Source: Sporolactobacillus shoreicorticis
GTDB lineage: Bacteria; Bacillota; Bacilli; Bacillales; Sporolactobacillaceae
Direction of reading: 5' to 3'
Assembly: GCF_024125445.1 (NCBI RefSeq)
Contig: NZ_JAMXWM010000014.1
Span: forward strand, 1 to 64,000
Length of the DNA stretch: 64,000 bases
This document shows, in pieces, positions 24,253-33,825 of the stretch. Numbering within the stretch: the stretch's first letter is position 1; each line of letters begins with the position of its first letter. Made by a program: the position numbers and the translations under genes. A model generated the notes under the pieces. That model searched no databases. It saw only the letters and a program-made list of their open reading frames with translations, and was not told the origin of the DNA.

Positions 24253-25635
24253 ATGTTCAAACCAACGAGAATTAAAATAATAACAACAATCTGTCTTTCT
24301 TGCTCCTTGATTTTGGGAATTAACAGCGCGACTGTGTTCGCGAACACACAAACGAAGCTTGACGACAAGCTGAATGATATTCAAAATCAAAAAAAAGAAA
24401 ATAAGGGTAAACTTGCTGTTTCGAAAAAGAATCTTTCTGAGAATCAGAAGAAGCAGGACACGGTGATTAAGAATATTAAAGCATCGGATAAAAAAATTAC
24501 CTCCATGAATGGAAAAATTGATCAAACAAAAGAAAAGGTCCGTCAAAATCAAGCAAGTGTGGTTCAACTAAAAAAAGAAATAAAAAAAATTAATGCACGT
24601 ATTGATACACGCAGTCAGCTACTCAAAGGCAGATTGCGGTCAATTTATATCAATGGCGGTGCGGTCAGTTATTTAGATGTTCTCATGGGGTCAAAGAGCT
24701 TCGGTAATTTTCTTGATCGGTTGCTCGTTGTAAAAATGATTACCGACCAAGATAATAAAATTATTAATGATCAGAAACAAGATAAGCAGGCACAAGTCAC
24801 CAAACGAAAGAAGCTACAGACGGTTCTTGTTCAAACAACAAACGACCTACATAATCTTCAGACAATGAAGACTGGGCTTGATCAAGAAAATAAGCATAAG
24901 CAGAACCTGCTTGAAGAATTGAAGGATCAGGCATCTGATATCGAGAAAACAGTGATCTCGTCCAATGAGCAGACGGATATTTTGAATGCGCAAGAATCGG
25001 TTGTCAAGCAGCAATTAGCAGATCTTGCAGCGCAGCAAGCTCAAGAAAAAGAGCGGGCAGCTGCCGAAGCGAAAGCAAAGCAGGAGGCGCAGGCAAAGAA
25101 GACTGCGGGGACAGCGAAGCAAGAAACATCGAAGGAAGAGACTTCTTCCGCAAAATCGGTCACCGTTTCCAATAGTACGCAGACGGCTGCTGAGACGGTT
25201 ACGTCTTCAGACGATTCAAAAGAGAACAGCAGCGATCAATTCATGATGCCGGCAGCGGGATATATTTCTTCAGGCTTTGGTTATCGATCTTTTGACGGTG
25301 AATTTCATCCGGGCATTGATATTGCAAACAGTACAGGTACTCCCATTCACGCAGCAGCAGACGGTACCGTGTTCCAAGCATATACTTCGTCAAGTTACGG
25401 GAATTGCGTTATGATCTCACATGTCATAAATGGACAACTTTATACGACCGTTTATGCACATATGTCTGCAATTTACGTTTCTGACGGTCAGAGTGTGTCA
25501 CAGGGACAAACAATCGGAACGATGGGCAATACGGGTGAATCATTCGGAACTCATCTTCATTTTGAACTATACAACGGCCGCTGGACTCCGCCGCCGCACA
25601 ATGGAGCAGTTAATCCATTGAATTTTATCCACTAA
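24253..25635 (+). CDS. Secreted M23-family peptidoglycan hydrolase with coiled coil
   Basis: A 460-residue cell-wall protein. A signal peptide (ICLSCSLILGINSATVFA) is followed by a long lysine- and glutamine-rich coiled coil (about residues 35-260), a low-complexity Ala/Lys/Glu and Ser/Thr linker, and a C-terminal LytM/M23 zinc endopeptidase. Zinc ligands are seen in HPGIDIA and HLHFELY, with the intermediate His in YAHMS, so it should be active, unlike EnvC-type activators. The ATG at 24253 follows AAGGAG; an in-frame ATG 36 bases upstream is less likely. An extended -10 (TGTTATAAT) lies at 24142-24150. Confidence 0.9.
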   Translation: MFKPTRIKIITTICLSCSLILGINSATVFANTQTKLDDKLNDIQNQKKENKGKLAVSKKNLSENQKKQDTVIKNIKASDKKITSMNGKIDQTKEKVRQNQASVVQLKKEIKKINARIDTRSQLLKGRLRSIYINGGAVSYLDVLMGSKSFGNFLDRLLVVKMITDQDNKIINDQKQDKQAQVTKRKKLQTVLVQTTNDLHNLQTMKTGLDQENKHKQNLLEELKDQASDIEKTVISSNEQTDILNAQESVVKQQLADLAAQQAQEKERAAAEAKAKQEAQAKKTAGTAKQETSKEETSSAKSVTVSNSTQTAAETVTSSDDSKENSSDQFMMPAAGYISSGFGYRSFDGEFHPGIDIANSTGTPIHAAADGTVFQAYTSSSYGNCVMISHVINGQLYTTVYAHMSAIYVSDGQSVSQGQTIGTMGNTGESFGTHLHFELYNGRWTPPPHNGAVNPLNFIH

Positions 25636-25710
25636 TGAAGCTGCCCGAGAATAGAAGCGTTTTGATTTCTTTAATTCAAGAAATCGAATAATGAATAAAT
25701 GAAAAGAACG

Positions 25711-25741
25711 CCGGAGTGAAACAAACACTCCGGTTTTTCTT
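25711..25741 (+). terminator. Terminator after the M23 peptidase gene
   Basis: CCGGAGTG pairs perfectly with CACTCCGG around a 7-nt loop, then T residues. Confidence 0.85.
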
Positions 25742-25931
25742 ATATAAGTTCATGGTGCCCCTTGTGAGCGCAATGCATCTTCTTATGACCTTTACTTTTC
25801 CGTAAGCATATAAAAACTGCATGCTGCGACCCGTATTTCCGCAAATTTGTTTATTTGCAGTCTATCTGTGAAACATACCGAATTTTTTTATGAATATATT
25901 TATCTATATCGTCAAAGGGAACTTGTCTTAT

Positions 25932-27086
25932 ATGGAGGTGGGGGCCATCCTGAATCAGTATAAAATTTGCGGAATCGTAAATCTGTCCGAATCAAAACAA
26001 TTAACGAATCCACTCACTCGTTATCGACCGGTTGCTGGATTGCCATTTTGCAGCAGCTATCGGCTCATCGATTTTCCCTTATCCAATCTCGTATCTGCGG
26101 GCGTAGAATCAATCGGTATTTTTATGAATGGGCAATATCAATCAATTTATGATCATGTTTTAAACGGTAGCGACTGGGATCTGGACAGTCTCAATGGAGG
26201 AATTTTCTTTTTCGATTCAGGCACAGAGCAGATCAATGGATTAATCCGTGATGATCTTGAAGCTTTCCACAATAATCTTGAATTTATTGAAAAATCAAGA
26301 TCAGACTTTGTCATTATTATGGGTTCTCGTGCGTTGTGCAATATAGATGTTCAAGCGGTTTTGCGCCATCATTTAGAACAAAAGGCTGAAATCACCTTAG
26401 TCTATAAAACAATTTCTTGTTCTGCAGCAGACGATCGACCGATAACCTGTGTTGAACTGGATGAAAATAATCGTATTCGCAAGATGAAATCCTGTATGCT
26501 CCGGCATGATGGTCAGTCTGCGGTAAATATGGAAATCTACGTTATGAGGTGTTCGCTCTATGCTCAAATAGTCAGACGGTTTATGGCATGGAATGAAGTT
26601 TACAATTTACGAGATGCAATCCACCAAGCGGTTAGAACTGTTAAGACAAACGGATATGAATATACCGGCTATTTTAAAAATATCACTTCAATCAAATCCT
26701 ATTATGACGCTCACATGGATATGATCGAAGAGTTCAACCGGAGTGCGCTCTTTGGAGGCGAGCATCAAATTCACACCAAGATAAAAAATGAAGTGCCTTC
26801 ATATTATGGAAAAAATACGGCTGTATCAAATTCACTTATAGCTAATGGCTGCATGATTAACGGAATAATCAGCCATTCGCTTCTTTCTCGGAATGTAGTT
26901 ATCCATAAAGAGTCAAAGATCGTTAGTTCAATTATTATGGAAGGAAGCGTTATTGGTGAGGGGGTTTATTTGAGCAATGTGATTATGGATAAAGAAAATC
27001 ATATTCAACCGGGATCAAGGATCATTGGGTCGGCGGATCATCCAGTTGTAATTGAAAAGAAATCAACGATTTATTTAGGATCATAA
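25932..27086 (+). CDS. glgD: GlgD-like glucose-1-phosphate adenylyltransferase subunit
   Basis: A nucleotidyltransferase-like protein of the GlgD type, the regulatory partner of GlgC in ADP-glucose formation for glycogen. Family segments: GLPFCSSYRLIDFPLSNLVS, GIFMNGQYQSIYDHVLNG, WDLDSLNGGIFFF, then a C-terminal left-handed beta-helix (SNSLIANGCMINGIISHSLL). The glycine-rich GXGXRL nucleotide loop of active GlgC is absent. The start is unclear: the ATG at 25932 itself overlaps the GGAGGTG sequence, and a non-ATG start at 25947-25952 behind that site would better match family length. No glgC, glgA, glgB or glgP is nearby, which is unusual. Confidence 0.8.
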   Translation: MEVGAILNQYKICGIVNLSESKQLTNPLTRYRPVAGLPFCSSYRLIDFPLSNLVSAGVESIGIFMNGQYQSIYDHVLNGSDWDLDSLNGGIFFFDSGTEQINGLIRDDLEAFHNNLEFIEKSRSDFVIIMGSRALCNIDVQAVLRHHLEQKAEITLVYKTISCSAADDRPITCVELDENNRIRKMKSCMLRHDGQSAVNMEIYVMRCSLYAQIVRRFMAWNEVYNLRDAIHQAVRTVKTNGYEYTGYFKNITSIKSYYDAHMDMIEEFNRSALFGGEHQIHTKIKNEVPSYYGKNTAVSNSLIANGCMINGIISHSLLSRNVVIHKESKIVSSIIMEGSVIGEGVYLSNVIMDKENHIQPGSRIIGSADHPVVIEKKSTIYLGS

Positions 27087-27157
27087 TGTTTATCGGATAA
27101 ACTGTGTTTGGAACTAAGAACTATAATGAAGTTGCGTGTCGTATGAGATAAATAATG

Positions 27158-27182
27158 GTTTTCATTCATAAAAAAAGGGTAA
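27158..27182 (+). promoter_or_regulatory. Sigma-B-type promoter of mgsR
   Basis: GTTTTC, a 13-nt spacer, and GGGTAA match the Bacillus sigma-B consensus (GTTTAA, 12-14 nt, GGGWAW), about 40 bp upstream of the mgsR start. In B. subtilis mgsR is transcribed by sigma-B. Confidence 0.6.
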
Positions 27183-27221
27183 TAGATTGATAAGGTCTAA
27201 TGAATTTGAGGAGGGGAGCTA

Positions 27222-27608
27222 ATGAGCAAATTGATTTTCTATACGTACCCAAGCTGTACATCTTGCAGAAAAACAAAAGGCTGGTTTAAGGATCATGATG
27301 TAAGCTATGAGGAGCGTCACCTATTTCGTAACCGGCCGGATGCAAATGAGTTAATGGAACTGATCAAGTTATCCAAGTCGGGAATCGATGATTTACTTGC
27401 AACACGGAGTGCGACGTATAAACGGCTGAATGTGAATCTAAACGATTTGCCGCTGAGCAAGGCTCTTCAACTTCTCTCTGATCAGCCCAAATTATTAAAA
27501 AGACCGATTATTACCGATGGGAAACAGTTGATCGTGGGCTATCACCAAGAGGATTTGCAACGAATCGCATTTAATGACAAGTCTTATAAGGAAAAGTCAA
27601 TTGGATAA
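27222..27608 (+). CDS. mgsR: MgsR-like Spx/ArsC-family stress regulator
   Basis: A 128-residue thioredoxin-fold protein of the Spx group, which bind RNA polymerase alpha subunit rather than DNA. The redox pair Cys12-X-X-Cys15 lies in YPSCTSCRKTK and the RPI motif in LKRPIITDGKQLIVGY. Its place just before comG corresponds to yqgZ (mgsR), a modulator of the general stress response in B. subtilis, and a sigma-B-type promoter precedes it. Spx itself is the alternative, but position favours MgsR. Confidence 0.82.
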   Translation: MSKLIFYTYPSCTSCRKTKGWFKDHDVSYEERHLFRNRPDANELMELIKLSKSGIDDLLATRSATYKRLNVNLNDLPLSKALQLLSDQPKLLKRPIITDGKQLIVGYHQEDLQRIAFNDKSYKEKSIG

Positions 27609-27776
27609 TAGAATTGCGTTTGCGGCCGGTGCCATTGAGATGCCGGCCATTTGAATGATTAATTAATATTTTCATGGAAAAGAAGGAACGGCTGTGTTGA
27701 TTGTGGAATACGTAGTTAACCCTGAAAACTGAAAACAAGCCTGTTTTTATTTCACAATGAAAGCAGGTGCTGTTAT

Positions 27777-28865
27777 ATGGATCAATTAGAGAAAAATACA
27801 GTGAAGCAAAGCCGTAAATTGCTGAATCAAGCGTGCGGCGCCGGTGCCTCGGACATCCATTTTACTCCGCGGAGAGACAATACGCTGGTAGAGTTCAGGA
27901 TTAACGGATATCTTTTTGAACATGAAACCTTCGACGCTTTGTCCGCTGAACGTATGATTAACCATTTTAAGTTTTGCTCAGGAATGGATATTGGTGAACA
28001 TCGTCTTCCTCAAAGCGGAGCGATGCAAACCGTAGTCAATCATGTCCCCATTTCATTGCGCATGTCTGTGCTGCCTACGCCAAACAAAGAAAGTCTCGTC
28101 ATCCGAATTCTTCCCCAAAGAAATGAACTTCCTATTGAAGAATTAACCGTATTTGAGGAAGCGAAACGCGGACTCGCCTCCTTGCTGACTTATGAAAACG
28201 GTCTGATTCTCATTTCCGGCCCGACAGGATCCGGGAAGACAACAACCCTGTATGCACTGCTTTCAACATTACAAAGACGATACCGCGCACGAGTGATTAC
28301 CATTGAAGATCCGATTGAAAAGAAGAACGACTCATTTATCCAAATGGAAGTGAATGAAAAGGCGAATTTTAGTTACGCCAAGGGATTTCGCGCGCTTTTA
28401 AGGCACGACCCTGACATTATTATGATAGGAGAAATTCGTGATGAAGAAACGGCAAAAATCGCTGTACGTGCATCGCTAACCGGACATCTGGTGCTTTCGA
28501 CTGTGCACGCCTCAAATGCGTTATCCACACTGCAAAGAATGTTTGAATTGGGAATACCTAAATTTGATTTGAAGGAAACCTTAACGGCGGTCATTGCCGA
28601 GAGACTGGTGACCATTCAATGTCCCGACTGCGGTAAAGCCTGCACTCGACATTGTCCGCATCGACACCATCCGAAGCGCACCGGTGTCTATGAAATTCTC
28701 GCAGGTATGCCGCTTCACGATTATTTATCGGGACAGATGTCGCGCCCGGCCGCATCTGCTTATAAAACGATTGAGGATTATCTTGAAGAGGGGATTGAAA
28801 CAGGCTGGATTCCCAAAAATACAGCAAGGAGGAATTCAGATGGCTTTTCAAAAAAATTGGACTAA
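27777..28865 (+). CDS. comGA: Competence pseudopilus assembly ATPase ComGA
   Basis: A 362-residue GspE/PilB-type traffic ATPase that powers pseudopilus assembly at the inner face of the membrane. Walker A is GPTGSGKTTTLYALL, the Asp box ITIEDPIE, and Walker B IMIGEIRDEETA, with the His box STVHASNA. A cysteine group (CPDCGKACTRHC) lies near the C-terminus. It overlaps comGB by 26 bp. The rest of the usual operon is absent. No convincing ComK box was found upstream. Confidence 0.94.
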   Translation: MDQLEKNTVKQSRKLLNQACGAGASDIHFTPRRDNTLVEFRINGYLFEHETFDALSAERMINHFKFCSGMDIGEHRLPQSGAMQTVVNHVPISLRMSVLPTPNKESLVIRILPQRNELPIEELTVFEEAKRGLASLLTYENGLILISGPTGSGKTTTLYALLSTLQRRYRARVITIEDPIEKKNDSFIQMEVNEKANFSYAKGFRALLRHDPDIIMIGEIRDEETAKIAVRASLTGHLVLSTVHASNALSTLQRMFELGIPKFDLKETLTAVIAERLVTIQCPDCGKACTRHCPHRHHPKRTGVYEILAGMPLHDYLSGQMSRPAASAYKTIEDYLEEGIETGWIPKNTARRNSDGFSKKLD

Positions 28866-29871
28866 GAAAGAACAGGCACAATTATTGATTGATCTTGGAG
28901 AATGCTTGAAAAACGGTTATCCGATGAATGTCGCATTCACACTCCAGGCTGGCCGAAAGCAGAAGTTTTTTCGTTTGAAAATAAATCGGATGATTGATCG
29001 GCTGAAAGCAGGAACGATGCTGCACGAGATCCTTCGTGATGAGAAATTTCCACAGGATGTAACGAGCATCATCTATTTTGCTGAAGAGACAGGCGGTCTG
29101 CCGGAAGCACTGATTGAAAACGGTACAATGATCCTGCGTCGCGAACGCTATGTTCAGACTCTTCGCCGTTTAATGCGCTATCCGCTTTTTCTCTTATGGT
29201 TCCTCACACTTGTTCTTTATGTTGTCGGAAAATTTCTTCTGCCTAATTTCATTCAGCTGTATCAGTCGTTATCGCTCAAACTTCCTGCTATTACCCGAAT
29301 GATGCTTTATCTTGCAGCGCACATGGCGACGATACTGGTGATCACGGTCTGTTTTATTTTTGCTATCATATTATGTGTGCATCTATTTCGGCGTTGCGCA
29401 CTTTTGAAGAGAATCTCATTTGCAGCACAAGTTCCGTTTCTTAAGGTGTTTATCCAAGTACATTTTACCTATCAGTTAGCGATTCAATTGAGTGGACTGC
29501 TTCGTTCGGGACTGACCATAAAGCAAGGTTTTGATATTCTCTCCCAAAAAGGTGCCTCACCATTCTTGAAATTAGAGTCCAAAAGAATTGCGGAAAAATT
29601 AATTCAAGGTTATTCCTTTGAAGCATCGGTCAACGGCATTATGTACTATTTGCCCGAATTTCAAACGATCATCGAACAAGGGTGTCATCAAGGATCGTTT
29701 GGGAATGCGTTGTATCGTTACAGCGACGAGCTGATGAAACAAATGGAACTGAGGACGCAATGGCTGCTTTCGATCACGCAGCCCATCATTCTGATCATCA
29801 TCGGTGGATTCGTACTCATTTTATTTCTTTCTATTTTGCTGCCGGTTTTTCAAATGATTAACGGTCTTTAA
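28840..29871 (+). CDS. comGB: Competence pseudopilus membrane protein ComGB
   Basis: A 343-residue inner-membrane platform protein of the GspF/PilC family with three membrane spans. A GspF domain repeat includes IYFAEETGGLPEALIENGTM, and a second IEQGCHQGSFGNALYRYSDE. The ATG at 28840 has a clear AAGGAGG site, so a longer frame starting within comGA is not used. Its stop overlaps the convergent yqhG by 14 bp, leaving no room for comGC-comGG, which in B. subtilis follow directly. Confidence 0.92.
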   Translation: MAFQKNWTKKEQAQLLIDLGECLKNGYPMNVAFTLQAGRKQKFFRLKINRMIDRLKAGTMLHEILRDEKFPQDVTSIIYFAEETGGLPEALIENGTMILRRERYVQTLRRLMRYPLFLLWFLTLVLYVVGKFLLPNFIQLYQSLSLKLPAITRMMLYLAAHMATILVITVCFIFAIILCVHLFRRCALLKRISFAAQVPFLKVFIQVHFTYQLAIQLSGLLRSGLTIKQGFDILSQKGASPFLKLESKRIAEKLIQGYSFEASVNGIMYYLPEFQTIIEQGCHQGSFGNALYRYSDELMKQMELRTQWLLSITQPIILIIIGGFVLILFLSILLPVFQMINGL

Positions 29872-30661
29872 TAAATTGCGGCATAAATGTTGATGATTGC
29901 AGATAAAACAATCCGGCATTGACGAGTCTAATCGTGATTCTCGGCTTATATTGTTCTTCCAACGCTTTTTTTTCCTGATTGTATCGATCAGGCTTCTCCT
30001 CTTCTTGTTCGTAGAAGGCATCCAGCAAATCTTCATCTTTCTTCCATCGCTCGCTCGCCTGATCTGCCCATTCGTACGGTTCAGTTTCTAATTCGGATGC
30101 AATAAATCGTTCAATTCGCTGAATTCCGCTTTTGACAGTGATTAATGGGCTCAAGGTGTAGCAGTAATCCGGAAGCTTTTGAATGAGTTCAAGTTTCCCC
30201 AGCATGGATTGAAAGCCTTCAATTAATACACCATTTACTAATTGAAGGCCAATTGAAATCAGGCGGTCTTTTTTTAAATCACATTGATAGCTGACTTTCA
30301 TATTTAGGCCGAGCCATGGTTCAAGTGCGGGGGCGGCTTGCGAGGGGAGAACTTGATAAAGACGGATATACCGTCCCATTTCTTCCGCAGTGTTGAAAAT
30401 TTGGTGAAGACGCGGAGATCCAAAATGGATGAACTCTCCTTCATCAATTTGATCATCGAACCGAAACGTAAGGGTTGCTGTTTCCGGAACAGCGCCGATT
30501 TGTTCAATGTAATGCCAATAAAAGGGGCGATTCATAAGCAACTTGTCCATTTGTTTCGTTAGTTTGACTTTTAATTGAGTTTGATTGTCAACAGGAAGCA
30601 GAGTGCATTCTGAACTTGAGAAAAAACGGATAAGAAAATCACGAATTTCCGCTTGCTGCAT
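29858..30661 (-). CDS. yqhG: YqhG family protein
   Basis: A 267-residue protein matching the gene that pairs with the yqhH helicase in Bacillus. No transmembrane segment or known catalytic motif is visible; the C-terminal part has a charged helical stretch (about 205-240: WADQASERWKKDEDLLDAFY). It overlaps yqhH by 23 bp on the same strand. The function is unknown. The start has GAGAGGGATC. Confidence 0.8.
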   Translation of the reverse strand: MQQAEIRDFLIRFFSSSECTLLPVDNQTQLKVKLTKQMDKLLMNRPFYWHYIEQIGAVPETATLTFRFDDQIDEGEFIHFGSPRLHQIFNTAEEMGRYIRLYQVLPSQAAPALEPWLGLNMKVSYQCDLKKDRLISIGLQLVNGVLIEGFQSMLGKLELIQKLPDYCYTLSPLITVKSGIQRIERFIASELETEPYEWADQASERWKKDEDLLDAFYEQEEEKPDRYNQEKKALEEQYKPRITIRLVNAGLFYLQSSTFMPQFIKDR

Positions 30662-32315
30662 GGTGATCCCTCTCTTCTAATTGATTCTGTTCAAAATTAA
30701 TGACACTGCTAAGATTATCTAACTTGACTTTAATTTCCCCATCAGATTCAGACTCTTCGAAAATCTGTGTGACCTGCTGATCGACATTTTTCAAATCAAT
30801 GTGAGTGAGTATTTTATCCAGATCACCGATCACTTGTTCAAACAAATGGATCTTGTTATACAGTAGATGTAAAATATGACTTTCAACGGTTCCGCGGGTA
30901 GCAAAATTATAAATATGCACGTCGTTTTCTTGACCCAATCGATGAATTCGTCCGATTCTTTGTTCAATGCGCATTGGATTCCAAGGCAGATCATAATTAA
31001 TCATGTGGCTGGCAAATTGCAGATTAATACCCTCTCCGCCTGCTTCTGTTGCAATCAGTACTTGAACCTTGTTTTGAAAGAGCATGCGCATCCAATCTTT
31101 TTTGTTCCTTCTGAAGCCCCCGCTAAACGGAACAGAAGAGATATCATTTTTCTTCAAAAACCATTGCAAGTAAAGTTGAGTCGCTCGATATTCTGTAAAA
31201 ATAATGACTTTGTCATTGATTTGCTTGATTAATTCCAGCGTTTTATTTGCCTTCGCATTTTGATTGACACGGTTTAATTTATCAAACAGATTATGCCACA
31301 ACCGTTCGTTCATTGGGTGGGCTGTAGATTTGTAGATCTTATTCAGAGTGACAAAAGCAGCTTCACGGCTGCTGCACGCTTCACGTTGAAGCGTAAGCAG
31401 TGAAAAAGGCTGAATGATACCGTTTTCTTTTAGTTCACTTAAACTTTCATAAAATGTTTGTTCAGCTTCGGAGAATGGAATATCAAAGGACTTAATAATA
31501 CGCTTCGGCCAATGAAGTCCTGTATCCTCCCTGCGGTTGCGCACCATCACTTGATTAACGAGTGCTTTTAGTGTGTCTTCGTTTTTTACAGATCGAGTCC
31601 CTGATTTGAAGTTTTTCGAGAAACTTTCTGCATCTCCAAGATAGCCTGGTTTCAGCAGGGAAACAAGATAGAAAATTTCACTTAGGCGATTTTGAATCGG
31701 TGTTGCTGTAAGCAAGAGACAAAACTTTTTCTTAAGTGTCTGGACAAATTGGTAATTCTTCGTTTTATGGTTCTTCAGTTTATGTGCTTCATCAATAATA
31801 ATCAGATCGTAATCCTGCTCCATGATGATGTCATGGTGTGGCTGCCTCTTTGCCGTATCAATAGACGACACAACAATGTCGCATTGGCTCCAGACATAGG
31901 CTTTGCGCTGCGGGACGGCAGGTATATAAAATTTGGTATTGAGTTCGCTTACCCATTGAAGGACTAGAGAAGCCGGGACAAGAATAAGTACTTTTTTAAC
32001 AAGTCCGCGTATCATATATTCTTTAATAATTAATCCTGCTTCAATCGTTTTGCCAAGTCCGACCTCATCGGCAAGAATGGCTTTACCGTGCATGTCCTCA
32101 ATGACCATTCGTGCTGTTTCAATCTGGTGAGGGTGCAATTTAAGCTGCGGAAGTCGTCTGGGAGCGATCAGTCCATGAAATGAAGGAACGCTACGTTCTT
32201 TTTCCGCAAGATAAGCAAGTGAAAAGAGTTCTGATTTTGTCCATGGTCCGTCTTCATTTATTCGTTTGAAAAATTTTTCATGCCAGGTTCTGTCAAATTG
32301 GATGAGAGGCTTCAT
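30639..32315 (-). CDS. yqhH: SNF2-family helicase-like ATPase YqhH
   Basis: A 558-residue Swi2/Snf2-type DNA translocase with all main motifs: Q-like LHPHQIETARMVI, motif I DEVGLGKTIEAGLI, motif II IIIDEAHKLKN, motif III LLTATPIQNR, and motifs V-VI TEAGGEGINLQFA and QRIGRIHRLGQ. Such proteins act with RNA polymerase or nucleoprotein complexes, as RapA does; the role of YqhH is not settled. The ATG at 32315 follows AAAGGTG. It lies next to, and divergent from, the glycine riboswitch. Confidence 0.9.
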   Translation of the reverse strand: MKPLIQFDRTWHEKFFKRINEDGPWTKSELFSLAYLAEKERSVPSFHGLIAPRRLPQLKLHPHQIETARMVIEDMHGKAILADEVGLGKTIEAGLIIKEYMIRGLVKKVLILVPASLVLQWVSELNTKFYIPAVPQRKAYVWSQCDIVVSSIDTAKRQPHHDIIMEQDYDLIIIDEAHKLKNHKTKNYQFVQTLKKKFCLLLTATPIQNRLSEIFYLVSLLKPGYLGDAESFSKNFKSGTRSVKNEDTLKALVNQVMVRNRREDTGLHWPKRIIKSFDIPFSEAEQTFYESLSELKENGIIQPFSLLTLQREACSSREAAFVTLNKIYKSTAHPMNERLWHNLFDKLNRVNQNAKANKTLELIKQINDKVIIFTEYRATQLYLQWFLKKNDISSVPFSGGFRRNKKDWMRMLFQNKVQVLIATEAGGEGINLQFASHMINYDLPWNPMRIEQRIGRIHRLGQENDVHIYNFATRGTVESHILHLLYNKIHLFEQVIGDLDKILTHIDLKNVDQQVTQIFEESESDGEIKVKLDNLSSVINFEQNQLEERDHHAASGNS

Positions 32316-32460
32316 TGAAAACACCTTTATATGTTAAAATTTTGTGAACAAAGTATTGCTAATTTCACTGATAAAATGGTAGGATAACATTGTTAGTATG
32401 TACGACAATGGCTTGAGTTAAACGATTATTATTCAATTGAATGGATTGCGGATGACGTTA

Positions 32461-32625
32461 TGGGGAGAGATCGCTTAAATGCGGTCGCCGAAGGAGCAAA
32501 CAAGCAGTGAATCTCTCAGGCAGACAGGACTCATAATGGACGCACCTCTGGAGAGTGCCACGGGGCTACCAAAGGGGATACCGCCTTTGAGCGATAAACT
32601 TTCAGGTATAAGGACAGGGGAGACA
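32461..32625 (+). ncRNA. Tandem glycine riboswitch (gcvT motif)
   Basis: Two aptamers lie in tandem upstream of the glycine cleavage operon. The first has GGGGAGAGA, GCCGAAGGAGCAA, TGAATCTCTCAGGCA, AGGACT and GGACG, closed by CTCTGGAGAGTGCC. The second has ACCGCCTTTGAGCGATAAA, CTTTCAGGTATAAGGACAG and GGGGAGAC. These are the conserved strings of the gcvT element, which binds glycine cooperatively. Glycine binding is expected to allow read-through into gcvT. Confidence 0.95.
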
Positions 32626-32658
32626 TGTAAATTGTCTTCTGCTGCCCTTTTTTGTTTC
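32618..32658 (+). terminator. Riboswitch-controlled terminator before gcvT
   Basis: GGAGACA at the end of the second aptamer can pair with TGTCTTC, followed by CTGCTGCCC and a T run. It shares bases with the aptamer's closing stem, as expected for mutually exclusive folds. Confidence 0.6.
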
Positions 32659-32716
32659 CATTCATTTTATTGTCGGTTAATTCGCAAAATTTTACCTGAG
32701 CGGGGGGAACAACGGA

Positions 32717-33814
32717 ATGCCGGACTTGAAAACAACGCCTTTATATGATTATTACAGAAGCCATGATGCGAAACTGATTGACTTTGGCGGTTTCCTATTG
32801 CCTGTACAAATTACGGGAATTAAGAACGAGCATGATGCGGTGCGAAACGCAGCGGGTATTTTCGATGTGTCGCATATGGGCGAATTTCTCGTTTATGGTG
32901 AGGAAGCAGAAAACTTTCTTCAAAAAATGGTCACGAATGATGTCTCCAAGGCGCGTCCGGGAGATGCGCTTTATACAGCAATGTGTTATGAAAATGGCGG
33001 AACGGTCGATGATTTATTGATCTATTGTCTGAATCAAAATAAATACCGACTCGTTGTCAACGCAGCAAACATTGAAAAAGATTTCAACTGGCTCTCTGAA
33101 CATGCCTCGAAAAAACTAAAACTAATTAATCAATCGGATAAAATAGCGCTGCTCGCTGTGCAAGGACCGCTTGCTATGTCAATTGTTCAAAAAATTACCA
33201 ATTATGATTTATCAACGATAAAACATTTTAAATTTGCGGACCAGATTCCATTAGAAAATGTAACTTGTTTGGTCTCGAGAACAGGCTATACCGGTGAGGA
33301 CGGTCTCGAAATCTATTGTTCTTGGGAAAAAGCGACAACGCTATGGAATGCGCTGCTGACCGCCGGCGAAGCGAATGGATTGATTCCGTGCGGATTAGGC
33401 GCTCGTGATACGCTGCGCTTCGAAGCGCGTCCGCCATTATATGGACAGGAATTGAGTGCGGCTATTACACCGCTGGAGGCAGGAATTGGTTTTGCCGTGA
33501 AAACAGGAAAGACCGAAGACTTTATCGGCAGGGCAGTGTTGAAACAGCAAAAAGATAATGGATTGACACGTAAAATTATTGGTCTTGAAATGATTGACCG
33601 CGCGATTCCACGTGCACATTACAGCGTTTATGCAGGTGATACTAAAGTTGGCGAAGTGACGACAGGAACACAGTCTCCGACCCTTGGCAAGAACTTGGGT
33701 CTTGCATTAGTCGCTACCGAATGGACTAAATTAGGAACCGTGCTTGATGTAGTTATTCGAGGAAAACGAAAAAAAGCAAAGGTTGTTAAAACACCTTTCT
33801 ATAAAAGATCCTAG
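32717..33814 (+). CDS. gcvT: Glycine cleavage system T protein (aminomethyltransferase)
   Basis: Transfers the methylene group from the aminomethyl-H protein to tetrahydrofolate, releasing ammonia. A 365-residue protein with N-terminal [17 protein letters not shown], the folate site residues in [13 protein letters not shown], and [13 protein letters not shown] near residue 255. The start has a strong GGGGGG-type site. It is the first gene after the riboswitch and 11 bp before gcvPA. Confidence 0.96.
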   Translation: MPDLKTTPLYDYYRSHDAKLIDFGGFLLPVQITGIKNEHDAVRNAAGIFDVSHMGEFLVYGEEAENFLQKMVTNDVSKARPGDALYTAMCYENGGTVDDLLIYCLNQNKYRLVVNAANIEKDFNWLSEHASKKLKLINQSDKIALLAVQGPLAMSIVQKITNYDLSTIKHFKFADQIPLENVTCLVSRTGYTGEDGLEIYCSWEKATTLWNALLTAGEANGLIPCGLGARDTLRFEARPPLYGQELSAAITPLEAGIGFAVKTGKTEDFIGRAVLKQQKDNGLTRKIIGLEMIDRAIPRAHYSVYAGDTKVGEVTTGTQSPTLGKNLGLALVATEWTKLGTVLDVVIRGKRKKAKVVKTPFYKRS

Positions 33815-33825
33815 GAGGAAATCAA

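Noticed and set aside
27660-27776. Possible ComK boxes upstream of comGA.
   Set aside because: AT-rich strings are present but the AAAA-N5-TTTT spacing of paired ComK boxes is not met.
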